Positions 34,188-45,285 of a DNA stretch of 64,000 nt are shown here, one piece after another (the stretch's first letter is position 1; each line of letters begins with the position of its first letter). The translations under genes were made by a program, and so were the position numbers. The stretch covers positions 844,807,465 to 844,871,464 of the forward strand of contig NC_057801.1 in assembly GCF_018294505.1 (NCBI RefSeq), read 5' to 3'. The DNA is from Triticum aestivum. Lineage: Eukaryota > Streptophyta > Magnoliopsida > Poales > Poaceae. The notes beneath the pieces are model-generated. The model made no database searches. It saw only the letters and a list, made by a program, of their open reading frames with translations, and had not been told where the DNA came from.

Positions 34188-34440
34188 AAATACGTAGCAA
34201 CATGTACATGCCCTCAGCCCCGAGGGTGAACTACCCCCTCATCATGGAGACGGACGGGATGATGAAGATGACATCCGATGATGATTTCCTCCTCCGGTAG
34301 GGTGCCGAAATAGGGCTCTAGATGGGATCTCGTTGGTACGGAGGCTTGCGGTGGTGGAGTCGAATTTCTAGGTTAACTTTCGGGGGTTTCCCTATTTATA
34401 AGAATCATATATACCTAAGAGATCCATCCCCGTTACTTTA
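33183..34440. mobile_element. LTR-like fragment or solo LTR, containing (AG)n
   Basis: Starts TGATGTCTACAACACAACTT and continues with GTGGGAGGCGTAGGATGAAG, GGTACGAAACCACCTCAAAG, ATACATCAAGTGTTCTCAAA and CCTCAGCCCCGAGGGTGAAC, phrases I recall from one abundant wheat-tribe LTR. It contains a 63-nt AG tract at the place where that LTR carries a short AG run. The far end near 34440-34495 was not fixed and no internal retroelement domain is attached. Confidence 0.4.
34123..34185. repeat. (AG)n microsatellite, 63 nt
   Basis: An uninterrupted AG dinucleotide run. It lies inside the LTR-like fragment. Length is likely to vary between accessions. Confidence 0.98.
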
Positions 34441-34489
34441 TTTATCTTGACATGCACCCTATCCACCTCATCACACATGACTCACACAT

Positions 34490-35260
34490 GCCACCTCAGT
34501 AAAAATATTAGGGTCCTGATAACGCCCACACGTGTGGCATACTAGACATCCGCCCACACACCGTGTGTGGCGTGAGCAGAAGGCAGCCTACACAGGCTGT
34601 GTGTGGGTGAACATTAGAATTGCCCACACGTGTGGGCGCAGCTACTTCGTGCCACATGCCCAACAAATACTACTCATCCCCACCCCACGTGTGTGGCATG
34701 AAGCAAATATGCCCACACGTCCTAGCGCAGCTACATTGGGTATCCGTGGGATGACAATTTAGTTGCCATCCGGATGGCAGATATAGTTATCCGAGATGGC
34801 AAATGTAGTTGTAAAAGCATGGCGACTCGATCTGTTTTGGTTAACTATAGTTGTCATGTCTAATTTATGGTAGTTGTCACATGTAATCAAACCATAGCTG
34901 CCGCATGTGATGGTCAAACAATAGTTGCCATGTGTATTTACCTAGTTGCCACGTGTGATCCAACCATAGTTGCCATGTATTGTTAATCACAGTTGCCATG
35001 TGTGCTTATCTAGCTGCCACGTACGCGACCACACGCGCGTGGTCTAGGTGGTGGCTGTGTGGGCGGAAACTAGTTCTCCCACACAGCGCACCTGGCAAAC
35101 CGCGTGCTGCGGGGCTTGTGGGCGAACTCTCTAACGCCCATACACAGAATGATGCCCACGTGGCACTCAAATTCTAACAGATTTCTTTAGGATTTGTGCA
35201 AAACAGAATCAACGTGGATCAATGTGTGTGGACGATGTGCAAACAGGCCACACGTGTGAG
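34490..35260. repeat. G-box-rich dispersed repeat with short tandem units
   Basis: Contains six CACGTG hexamers (34529, 34627, 34686, 34950, 35157, 35250) and about nine diverged copies of a 25-30-bp unit of the form TAGTTGCCATGTGTG (34750-35025). GCCCACACGTGTGG and TAACGCCCA phrases mark both sides. I recognise the family as a common wheat-tribe repeat of unassigned class. No ORF. Confidence 0.55.
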
Positions 35261-37445
35261 CTTTATCATTTGGGAAATAATATCATGCACCCACATCATC
35301 CTTTTTTTCTTCCCACTGTTCCGCATGCTTTAAAATCCACACTATATATGTTTCGCTGCACCCCATGCGCCTGGGCTGTACGGAAGTCGCTTCCTTTTTT
35401 TTTGACACATACTATAGGCTACAGGACCAAGTCGTGGACAAGCTAAATATAAGTCTTTGTAGAGTTTTTCCTATGGACCACATACAGATGAAAACAACAA
35501 TGAAAGAAAACCTAAGAAATAAAGTTAATAACTATATTGAAATGGTGTAGTTGGTGAGATAAATCGCTAGAAGGACCATATTTCTACTTGAGAGCATCCA
35601 ACTGAATCTAGCAATGATTTAACTATTTCCCACAATATTGTAAATGAATTAATTTTTTTCCAAATTGCAACAACTTCTAAGATAATATTTCTACCATTTT
35701 TTTCATAGAAGACCGCTGATGAGCCGAACTAATAAACAATATAAATGGAATTCCTAGGCCCCTTGAAATGGAAGTCCTACACAATATACTCCTTAGGAAA
35801 TAAGAGATACAAATACATATAGATCCACCGATATAGCCATCCCCAAAACACCACATTACTCTTTATATCATGAAACTCATGGTTAGTTTAGCACACAACA
35901 TTCTTCCATATATATGGACCAAGCAAAGAACAAAAATAAAAGGAAATAGACTAGTTCCATATGTCAATGTTTATGAAGGAAAAATGAGGTATTTGAGAGT
36001 TTCTAAGAATACATGTACAAAGCTAGTAGCGATGTATTAATAGTTTAATACATGCCTTTATCATCATTTTGTATGCATATAAAAGAAGTATCTTATGAAC
36101 TTCAAAAAAAATATGATCAAGATGTAAGAAAAAAGCAAGCCTATAGAGAAAGAAAACAAAACGTTGATTGATTTAGGACTGTAGGGAAAACCTGTTGATA
36201 GAATGGACAACTTTTATTAGTCTGAATTGTACATTCACTATTTTAGGGTCTAAATAGGATGACTTTTTTTTGTGGGTCTAAATAGGATGACTTAGATGCT
36301 AAATGTTAAAGAAACATAAAATACCACTTATGTAGAAATTAAAAACTATTGGTTATGTGCTCATCAGAAAAGAATCATCAACAAAATAGAGAAGTGCAAA
36401 AAATAAACTATTAGTTTATGTCAAATTTACACATGGATTTCACAATTCATGTATTTGATCTAACAAAAGAAAAGCACGCCATAATTTGAGGATAAAGTTG
36501 TGTAGGTGACATCAAGTTTTGGACTTGTATTAGATATAAATTTATACGAGTAAAAATTATCTGGAACATGGATCGATGACAGAGATACCTAGCTATCATC
36601 TGAATAGCTCTACGGACACCTCAGCTCACAACCTAATAGCCGCATGTTTATTAAATTGCAATTAAATTTGAAGATATTTAAAATAGGCTTGGATGAATTT
36701 CACTTCTTTTGAGTCAGATAAGATATGGGTAATTCTAGTTATGGCATTCAACATAGGAAGCCATCAGAGGAGCCATACCATTGTACAATATGATGTGCAT
36801 GATGTGGCATCAGTTCAGCGAGCATGTTCTGGTCGCAAGATAGCAACATGTGTACCACACATACACTCCAAAGTGCAAACCGTCGATAGACATCTGAAGC
36901 ATAGACATGAAAGCCGCCATAGAATGCCAGCTACATGGATCGATCTACCTGCATGAAGTATCTTCATGACCGTCTCCATGGAGTCTAAATACAGGAATAC
37001 ATGCCCTCATACGTGGCCGGCAGAAGACGACGGACGTCCGCCATATTCCCTTTGCTCATGGATGGAGGCAGCCATCGAAAATACATCAAGCTGCCTTTGA
37101 TTTAGAACTCCTCTGCTACAATACCATCGCGGGAGAGATTGATCTGCTGGAGTGCAGCGTGGTCAGAACGTATAAAACTGGCAGGGTTCAACTGGTAAAG
37201 AAAAAGGGGAGTTAGGAGACACGGAGGTGCTGGACCGGATTCTACCTGATAGTATGGAGAGAAGACACAGTGAGGAAGAGTGGCGGTAGGGTAGCATGCG
37301 GATGGGAAAAAGAGGACACGGTGAGACATTGATCGAATGGCTACACGTCTTAATAGTTAGATCAGACGGATAATTATCTCAGTTTTCCAGGATTAAACAT
37401 GGAGCTCTATAGGAAGTCTCCAATAGTAAATATAAGATAGTAAGA
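35261..37445. other. Long AT-rich interval without a supported gene
   Basis: Many stops in all frames up to 36680. A plus-strand frame at 36693-36956 (87 codons) and a minus-strand frame at 37102-37329 (75 codons) are open but have no domain, promoter or splice signal I trust. No TIR or LTR pairs were found. Confidence 0.35.
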
Positions 37446-37527
37446 TCGAACGAGACAATTCGGTCAAGAAGAAATGAACTAGTTAATCGAATGAGACAAT
37501 TCGGTCAAGAAGAAATGAACTAGTTAT
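37446..37527. repeat. 41-bp tandem duplication
   Basis: Two units (37446-37486 and 37487-37527) differ at two positions: TCGAACGAGACAATTCGG against TCGAATGAGACAATTCGG, and the last base. Confidence 0.9.
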
Positions 37528-37843
37528 TGAAGAAAGCAAAACAATGCAAATGTTGTGCCTGCCAAACGCACCGTGGTTTTCACATAAACCAATGTGTTCA
37601 TAGACTCGGGTGCTGATTCCCTGGGTATAAAAAACTGAGGTACTCGAATGCCGTGGTTTCAAACTTTTTTATGAGAATCTATGTGAGAAAGTGTAGCTAG
37701 GAAGTAGGTGCAGGGTTTTGAAACATTACACCACACATGCCATTATTTTTCATGATAGATGACCCACAGTGGCTGGCGGACAAAGCCCTGCGGTGTTTGG
37801 ATGCCCTATTCACGCCGTCTACGGATGACGGATGCCCTCTTCT

Positions 37844-37863
37844 GGGGGGGGGGGGGGGGGGGG
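37844..37863 (+). repeat. G20 homopolymer
   Basis: Twenty consecutive G on the plus strand. It sits inside open frames at 37737-38027, whose phase therefore depends on the exact G count. This is a place where assembly length errors are likely. Confidence 0.9.
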
Positions 37864-38139
37864 AGAACCCTCGTGAACGAGCCGGGGAAGGGGATCGAGG
37901 AGAATTCAATGTTACACGCCTTATGGTTTTCCGGAAAACGCACATGCAAAGCGCTACTTGTCGCAATCTGAGAAGTGAGAGTGATCTTTGCAATGAGTAC
38001 TCCTCAATTAGTGATTCCGGGCAATAGTACGTCTCTTTGTTGTACTACTCCTCCCTCCCTTCTGTAATATCTGTCGCAGTTTTAGGCATATTATGCATGC
38101 ATGCAGCCCATGATTAATTGGGACGAGGTTATTCCTAAT
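37864..38139. other. No gene recognised
   Basis: The plus-strand frame 37737-38027 (96 codons, ending SISDSGQ) spans the G20 run and has no domain I recognise. It is not called a gene. Confidence 0.3.
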
Positions 38140-39012
38140 ACTCCCTTCGTCTGGGTAAATAAGTCACATGTGAGTTTTCCTTTTTTTTTTTAGATCCGTT
38201 TATTCAAAACGTTTTATCTCTTAAACCGTGGGTCCAAATCTCGAACCGTTTTCACCATTGGATTCTTCGCGTCAAGATCTTCAAAAATAGATCCCATGTT
38301 GATAGATCTTGACGAACTTTTTTTTCATGAAAAAACCGGATGAAAATACCGAACCGGGAGCACGGGTAATTTTCTTTCCGAAAGAGGAACGTCCGTGCCT
38401 TTCGCGAAATCACAACCGTGCCTCTCGTCGAAGCAAAACCGTGCCTTTCGTGGAAGAAAAAAGAAGAAGAGAAAATGTGTTGTTTTTTCGTTTTCGAGAG
38501 GCACGGTCGTGCCTCTCACGAAAGCACAACCGTCCTCTTGCGGAAGAAAAAATAAAAGAAAACATGTTTTTTTCCGTTTTCGAGTGGCACGACCGTGACT
38601 CTTGCGAAAGCACAACCATGACTCTCGCAAAAGCAAAACCGTGACTCTCGCGGAAGGAAAAAAAAACAGAAAATGCATTTTTTCCCGTTTCCGAGAAACA
38701 CGGCCGTGACTCTCGAGAAAGCAAAACCATGCCTCTCGCGGAAGCAAAGCCGTGACTCTCGCGTAAGAAAAACAAAGAATACGCATCTTTTGCGCAATTT
38801 TTTTTCAAAAATTTTTTTGGTCCAAATGTTAAGGAAAACCGAAAAAACCCAAAAAAAGTATAAAAACCGAAAACGCATGCGAAAAAAATAAAAAAAATCA
38901 AATTCGGAGGAAGCGCCCAGAGCGCGACACGTGGTGGGCGACTGAGAGCGCCCCAAGTGGTGCTGGTCATTGTGAGGCTCCCGAAGGTGCGCTCGTTAAC
39001 TAGTTGCTCTCA
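38140..39012 (-). mobile_element. Unclassified wheat-tribe repeat with degenerate 30-bp units
   Basis: From about 38380 to 38765 the sequence is a chain of diverged units of the form CGTGCCTCTCGCGAAAGCA plus an A-rich spacer. Units alternate between GTGCCTCTC and GTGACTCTC. The right part (GAGCGCGACACGTGGTGGGC, CGCTCGTTAACTAGTTGCTC) is a terminus I recognise from many wheat-tribe loci. Because the unit has few stops, frames stay open on both strands (38309-38644 plus; 38325-38786, 38410-38970 and 38516-38956 minus), giving false ORFs. No protein is called. Confidence 0.5.
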
Positions 39013-39454
39013 CTTTTGCCGCACTCCAGTCTCCAGCTTCAGCCCTTAAATGGACAATGGGCGTCTGCGGCACCGTTGAGTCCAGCCTGTTTAAACGGTT
39101 TAACGAACACCCGAGGCAGCTAGGTTCTTTTGCCACGGGCAGTCACGGACAGCCGCGGCGCATCGCACATAGGACACATCACTGCAATCACGGCTCCGGG
39201 CCGGTCAGGTCCCTGACCGAGCTGCCGTTTGGACCGGCCGTCGGCGAACCAGACCGACTAGTTGGCGGTCTTGATTCCAGGGACCGTAGCGGCGGTGCTC
39301 CAGCCTAGGATGGACCGAGAGGACCGTCCGTGATCATCTTAGAAGAGGGCAGAGCACGCAGGGGGTTGCAGGATGGAGCAGTAAGAGGTGCCGGGAACTC
39401 CATTGTCGAGATCGGCGATGATGCACACCGGCTGCAGGCTGGGGCACGACTTTG
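39013..39454. other. Moderate-GC intergenic DNA
   Basis: Plus-strand frames at 39057-39308 and 39330-39527 are short and lack recognisable domains. They could be a gene relic. Nothing firm. Confidence 0.3.
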
Positions 39455-40118
39455 TTTTTTGTTTTTGCGGAATATTGTCGATCTATTCATCTTCAATCAT
39501 GGCAGCACAATACATCCAGATTCATAGACCGCCTAGCGGTGACTACAAGCACTGAAACGAGCCGAAGACGCGTCACCGTCATCACCCCTCCCTCGCCGGA
39601 GTCGGGCACAACATGTTGTAGTAGATAGTCGGAAAGTCGCCGTGCTAAGGCCCCATAGGACCAACGCCCCAGAACGGTAACCGCCGCCAATGAAGAGAAG
39701 TTTTGCTCAGAAGGATCCAACCTGAAGACACAAAAACAAAGACGAACAAATAACGGATTCGAGCGGATCTACCAAAGACAACCACCGACCGAATCCCGCG
39801 AGATCCGCCGGAAACACACCTCCACACGCTTCCGACGATGCTAGACACATCATTGGGACAGGGGCTAGGCGGGAAGAACCTTATTCCATCTTTAAGAAAT
39901 CACCGCCGCCTCGTCTTCCTGAGCAGGACACAAACCATAATAAAATTCAAAGAAGCACCTAGGAACCCTCCCAACAGTAAGGGCCGGGATCCACCGCACA
40001 CACATGGCCCTAAGGCGACAGGACGTCGGAGATCGGCGGCGCCGCTGACGGGAGGCAGAAACCCTAGCCAACCTTTCTTGGAGGAGAAACAAAGGGAGGC
40101 ACGTTTTGAGGGACGAGA
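39455..40118 (-). mobile_element. Non-coding retroposon-like repeat (minus orientation)
   Basis: Starts at T-rich DNA (GTTTTTTGTTTTTGC) and continues with GACCGCCTAGCGGTGACTAC, AAGGCCCCATAGGACCAACG, CACACCTCCACACGCTTCCG and TTCCTGAGCAGGACACAAAC, an ordered series I recognise as an abundant wheat-tribe repeat. Base composition and layout resemble the 25575-26830 repeat. Open frames on both strands are not domain-bearing. Confidence 0.45.
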
Positions 40119-40284
40119 CTTGCCTGCTCCCTGCGCGTGCTCCCATCCGTGCTCCCGCGTACGTGGCTTAATTTGATTGGAACAAAATAAGGCCCGGCCC
40201 CACCCACTTAAAATCAGGGGGGAGATGATTAGATTATAAAGGAAAAAGAAAAAAAGACAGCCGTAGGATGAAGTGGGAGCACGG
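40119..40284. repeat. Imperfect hairpin split by Copia-1 (left arm and loop)
   Basis: The left arm 40119-40156 pairs with a right arm made of 40271-40284 plus 45531-45563 once Copia-1 and one target copy are ignored: 34 of 38 positions match. The loop is 114 bp. GTGCTCCC occurs twice in the left arm. The structure suggests an old foldback or MITE-like element into which Copia-1 jumped. Confidence 0.6.
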
Positions 40285-40529
40285 TGTGCGACTTGCGGTA
40301 AACGTCTTGCCTATCCTGGCCGACGTGTTCCATGTTATATAGATGGGTTGCAAGCCCTCATATGCATACAAGTTGTTGTGGAGATACATTTTGGAGGAGA
40401 AGAAATACAAGAGATAAAAGAAGATAAAGACTACATAAGTATCTTGCCTAACTACTCCTCATGCGGTTGACAAAGATCTCCTCTCCTAGTACGCAAGGAT
40501 GTATGGTGCAGAACATGTCACGTTTAACA
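40285..40529 (-). repeat. Copia-1 3' LTR
   Basis: Begins TGTGCGACTTGCGG and ends CACGTTTAACA on the plus strand. It matches the other LTR except at seven positions, six of them transitions. Being at the low-coordinate end of a minus-strand element, it is the 3' LTR. Confidence 0.97.
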
Positions 40530-40540
40530 CCCTCCCTTAA
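40530..40540 (-). promoter_or_regulatory. Copia-1 polypurine tract
   Basis: On the minus strand TTAAGGGAGGG lies directly upstream of the 3' LTR start. This is the plus-strand DNA primer site in reverse transcription. Confidence 0.8.
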
Positions 40541-43500
40541 TCACAACTTCATCAAGTTGAGATTATGCTTGAAGTCCTCAAAGCTTCTTGTGGGTAGAGC
40601 TTTGGTAAAGCCATCTGCAACTTGGTCTTGAGAGTGAATAAACCGAATATCCAAAAGTTTATTTGCAACTCTTTCTCAAACAAAATGAAAATCCATCTCA
40701 ATATGTTTAGTTCTGGCATGAAAGACAGGATTTGCTGAGAGATAGGTGGCACCTAAATTGTCACACGACAAACATGGAGCTTTAGTGCTTTTCATACCTA
40801 GTTCTTTCAAAATTGACTGTACCCATATGATCTCTGCTGTTGCATTTGCCAATGCTTTGTATTCTGCTTCTGTACTAGACCGTGAAACGGTAGCTTGCTT
40901 CCTTGCACTCCAAGATATCAAGTTAGGTCCAAAGAATACTGCAAAGCCACCAGTTGAACGCCTGTCATCTAGACACCCAGCCCAATCTGAGTCAGAGAAG
41001 GCACTAATAAGTGTAGAGGGTGACTTGCTGAAATTTAGACCAATACTCAATGTATTTTTCACATATCTTACTATACGTTTCGCAGCAGTCAGATGAACAG
41101 TGGTAGGTGCACGAAGGAACTGACATACTTTGTTAACAGCAAAGGAAATGTCTGGTCTGGTCAATGTTAAGTACTGGAGTGCACCTATCAAACTCCTGTA
41201 TTTTGGACCATTTTCTGAACTCAGGAGTTCTCCTTCAGTAAGAGACAATTTTTCTGTGCTAGATAAAGGAGTAGGTGCAGGCTTACAGTTTTGCAGACCA
41301 GCCTTTTTTACTAAGTCTGCTGCATACTTTTCTTGAGAGAGGTGAATACCATCCTTGTGTTGCTTGACCTCAATACCAAGAAAGTAATGTAGATCTCCTA
41401 GATCCTTGAGAGCAAATTCTGCACTCAAATCCTTCAACAGTGTTGTTATTGCTTCATCAGATGAGCTTGTCACAATTATATCATCAACATATATGAGAAC
41501 AAACATGGATATCCTTGACTTGTTATAGATAAACAATGATGTGTCAGATTTTGAAGGGACAAAACCAAGTGCTTGCATCTTTTTACTGAGACGAGAATAC
41601 CATGCTCTTGGGGCCTGTTTCAATCCATACAATGCCTTGTCAAGCTTGCACACATGAAGTGGTGCACGTGCATTTACAAACCCAGGTGGTTGTTTCATGT
41701 AAACCTCTTCTTCCAGAACACCATGAAGAAACGCGTTCTGAACATCTAGCTGACGTAGACTCCATCCCCTAGACACAACAATGGACAAAACAAGACGAAT
41801 AGTAGCAGCCTTTACAACTGGACTAAACGTGTCCTCATAGTCAATACCATACCGTTGTTTAAAGCCCTTTGCAATGAGTCTAGCTTTGTAACGATCAATG
41901 GTTCCATCAGATTTCCTTTTTATTCTAAAGACCCACTTACAGTCAATAAGATTTTTACCTCGTTGAGGAGGAACCAAGTGCCATGTTCTGCTTTTCTCAA
42001 GTGCCATGATTTCATCATTCATTGCTTTTCTCCAACGTGCATCACCCAAAGCATCTTCGAGAGTATTTGGCTCTCCTGGTTCACCTGTCGAACACACCAG
42101 CCCATATTTTGTAATATGCTTATAATCAATAGGTTTAATTACCCCTTGCTGAAGTCGTGTTCGACGCGAAGTAGCAACCAGGGGCTCTGCAGGGTGCTCC
42201 GGCGCAGACGATCCCGGGTCTGACGCAAGTTGATCCCGCCCTGATCCTGAGGAGGATCCGTCCAGGGGGCCCGAGCCCGCAACACGCACAGGCGATGTCG
42301 GGGGCGGATTCTCTGTGGCCATGGACCGAGGTGCAAGTGACAGTTTGGCCGCAGAAGATCTGGGCCTGAGTAAATCATCATGGCCCAATGATTGCCGCCT
42401 GGGCCCCGGACTGACTGGACCTGACCCCGCATCCGCCGGGCCAGCCGCGACGCGCCGCTTGTAGACGCGCAGTTGGCCATCTTGCTTGACCCAGCCCAGA
42501 CCAGACCCAGCCAGCCAATTGTCAGGCGCGGACTCGCGCGCGCGAGAGGAGTCGCTGCGGCCCGCCGGGGTCTGCCGCGTGGCTGGCGCAGATTCGTCTG
42601 CATGGCCGCCTGGTGCTGGCGCGTCCATGCGCCCGCCTGCAGCTGTCGGGATTGGCGCGTCCGGATCCCTGCCAGGCGCGGATCCCAGAGAGGATCGACT
42701 GCGCTGTTGTAGCACCTGCGCCGATCCCGAAGAAGACCTGTCCCCTGGACCAGGGCACATGAAATAGGGCCCTGTTGACCCGTTTTCTTCACCATTTTCT
42801 GTGATTTGAACAACATTGTTTTCTGCATTGTCACAAGGCTCAAGAAGACTATCAGTAGGGTTAGTCAACATATGGTCACAATTTGTAATACCCCCTTGAT
42901 CATAGCCAGAGAGATGAGAGGGTAGGAGCAAGATTTCCTTGCGGAGGAGTGCGCCGACATTGGGATGGAGATCCGCAAAGGGAAACTTGGTCTCATCAAA
43001 AACAACATCGCGAGAGATGTAAACCCTACCAGTGGAGATGTCGAGGCACTTAACACCTTTGTGTTGTGCACTATAACCAAGAAAAGCACACTGTTTTGAT
43101 CTAAACATAAGCTTGCGATTGTTGTAAGGCCGAAGATTGGGCCAACAAGCACAGCCAAAGACACGGAGAGAGGTGTAGTCTGGTTTTATGTGTAAGAGGC
43201 GTTCCATGGGTGTTTCATTGTTGATGACACGGCTAGGTAGCATGTTAATGATGTGAACAGCTGTAAGAAAAGCCTCATCCCAGAATTTGAGGGGCATGGA
43301 GGCTCCGTCTAGGAGGGCCAAGCCAACCTCTACAATGTGCCTATGCTTGCGTTTGGCCGACCCATTTTGTGGGTGAGCATGTGGGCATGACACATGGTGA
43401 GATATGCCTATGCTTTGGAAGAAGGAATTAAGTTTCTCGTATTCCCCTCCCCAATCAGATTGGACAGCAATAATCTTACTATCAAACTTTCTTTCAACAA

Positions 43501-44155
43501 GTGCTTGAAAGTTGTGAAAAACTTGAAACACATCCGATCTTTTCTTAAGGAGATAGATCCAGGAAAATTTGCTATAGTCATCGATGAAACTCACATAATA
43601 TGTGTGTCTACCAACAGAAGAGGGTGCAGGCCCCCACACATCAGAAAAGATCAATTGCAAATGTTTGGTGGAGACACTAGTGGATATAGGGTATGGTAAT
43701 TGATGACTTTTAGCATACTGACATGAATCACAACTAGTTTCAATGTTTCGCTCACCAACAAACGGGAGCTTATTTTTCCTAGGTAGTTTTTCAACTAAAG
43801 AAAAAGAGGCATGTCCTAAACGATCGTGCCATAGTGTGGACGAAAGCTTGCTAGAACCACAAGCTTGTTTATTGAATCTTCTAAACTCCGGAATCAACGG
43901 GTAGAGCCCTCGAACGCATCTACCTCGATAGTGAACTTTTTTCGTGGCCTGATCCTTGATCAAAAAGAAATAAGGATGAAACTCGAGAAAAACATGATTG
44001 TCAATGGCAATTCTATGAACGGAGAGAAGATTTTTATGAGCACTAGGAACATGCAAGATTCTTTTAAGATGAATTTTACGAGTAGGGGTATTAAAAAACA
44101 ATGTGACATATGCCCATACCTTCACCACTGGCCGTGTGAATTTGGTCCTTGCCAC
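40541..44155 (-). pseudogene. pol: Copia-1 pol: integrase, reverse transcriptase, RNase H (broken)
   Basis: The frame is open from 44155 to a TGA at 40676-40678 (1159 codons). It stays open for 44 more codons beyond that stop, to a TGA at 40541. In order: the pre-integrase zinc region (WHDRLGH..CDSCQ, about residues 108-145), the integrase core (FSDVWG, SDWGGEY, then QNGSAKRKH where the catalytic Glu of the DDE triad is expected, about residue 270), the reverse transcriptase ([21 protein letters not shown]) and RNase H ([14 protein letters not shown]). The Lys in place of Glu should abolish integration. The TGA occurs within a C-terminal part normally present in the family. Upstream, gag and protease lie in another frame. 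Copying enzyme of a retrotransposon, now dead. Confidence 0.93.
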
Positions 44156-45221
44156 GATATTTTTCTTTTATGGTGACTTTCTCTAGCTCATTGGTGATGT
44201 GGTTGGTGGCGCCACTGTCCACATACCAATTTGTATAAACTCCATAGGAGCCATCGGCCGCAGCAGCAATTTTCTCTTCATCTTGTGAGGAGTCACCATC
44301 ATCCTCTTTGTAGCGGTACCAACAATCCTTCGCCGTGTGTCCAAGCTTGCCACAGATTTGGCAGCGAGGCAACTCCGGGCGTGATCTGTTGGAGCCGCCA
44401 TTGCCACCACCGCGGCGTCCTTTGGAGTTTCCCGAGCGGCCGCCGCCACGCGAGTTGTTGGAGTAGCCACCACCACCGGAGCCGAACCTCCCCTTGCCAC
44501 GGGGAGATGAGCGCGAGCGAGAGCCACCGCCGCGGCCTCTGAACGCAGAGTTGGCTGACGATTTGAAGCCACCACCGGAGCCTTGGTACTGCTCCATGCG
44601 TTGATCAAAGTTACTGAGCATAGCGAAAAGTTCATCAAGAGTTACCGGGGTGACGCGAGCATCCAGTGCGGAGACAAGGGGCTGATAATCTTGGTCTAGC
44701 CCGTGGATGATGTAGGACATGAGCTCGTCGTCCTGGATGGGTTTGTCCGCCGCGGCGAGTTCATCGGCGAGACCTCTCATGGTGGCGAAGAAGGAGGCCA
44801 CCGATTGATTTCCCTTCTGCGCATTGATCAACGCTGTACGGATGTTGTTGACGCGGCTGAGTGGCTGCGACGAGAACATGCTCGCCAGTGCCACCCACAG
44901 TTCGCGCGCCGTGGTGATCGTGGTCACCGTGACGAGCACCTCCTTGGAGAGGTTTTGGAGCAGGTATCCGAGGACCTGCTGGTCCTCCCTCACCCAAAGT
45001 GGATGAAGAGGATTTGGCCGAGTCATCTCCTTGCCGGCGGCGTCCTTGCTGGTGAGGACTTTGTCCGGCTCAGTCGCTGTGCCGTCGACGTAGTGGAAGA
45101 CGCCGGCGCCCCGCAGCTGCGGCGTGATCTGGGTCCGCCACAAGACATAGTTGTTGCGGGAGAGCTTCTCCGGGACTCCACCGCTGAGCGGCGACTGGAA
45201 GGAGGCGGAGGAGGAAGACAT
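44091..45221 (-). CDS. gag: Copia-1 gag with N-terminal part of protease
   Basis: 376 codons from an ATG 64 bp inside the 5' LTR/primer-site border. Residues about 60-200 are the copia gag domain ([19 protein letters not shown]). A Gly/Arg/Ser-rich stretch follows, then a CCHC zinc knuckle ([14 protein letters not shown], about residue 287) and the protease active-site phrase DSGATNHI (about residue 335). The frame stops at 44091 within the protease, while pol continues in a different frame from the overlap. In related elements the two are one frame, so an indel near 44095-44110 is likely. Gag packages the element RNA. Confidence 0.93.
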   Translation of the reverse strand: MSSSSASFQSPLSGGVPEKLSRNNYVLWRTQITPQLRGAGVFHYVDGTATEPDKVLTSKDAAGKEMTRPNPLHPLWVREDQQVLGYLLQNLSKEVLVTVTTITTARELWVALASMFSSQPLSRVNNIRTALINAQKGNQSVASFFATMRGLADELAAADKPIQDDELMSYIIHGLDQDYQPLVSALDARVTPVTLDELFAMLSNFDQRMEQYQGSGGGFKSSANSAFRGRGGGSRSRSSPRGKGRFGSGGGGYSNNSRGGGRSGNSKGRRGGGNGGSNRSRPELPRCQICGKLGHTAKDCWYRYKEDDGDSSQDEEKIAAAADGSYGVYTNWYVDSGATNHITNELEKVTIKEKYRGKDQIHTASGEGMGICHIVF

Positions 45222-45273
45222 GGCTGCGCACTTGATGGAGATGGATAGGCTAGGGTTTTAGTGGAAGAAGAAT

Positions 45274-45285
45274 GCTCTGATACCA
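45274..45285 (-). promoter_or_regulatory. Copia-1 primer binding site
   Basis: TGGTATCAGAGC on the minus strand, complementary to the 3' end of initiator tRNA-Met, lies immediately inside the 5' LTR. Confidence 0.92.

Noticed and set aside
38325..38970. Minus-strand frames up to 186 codons resembling a repetitive protein
   Set aside because: They are produced by degenerate units of a known-type intergenic repeat, with frames open on both strands.
44703..45248. 181-codon plus-strand frame opposite Copia-1 gag
   Set aside because: It is the antisense shadow of the gag frame, whose domains are clear on the minus strand.
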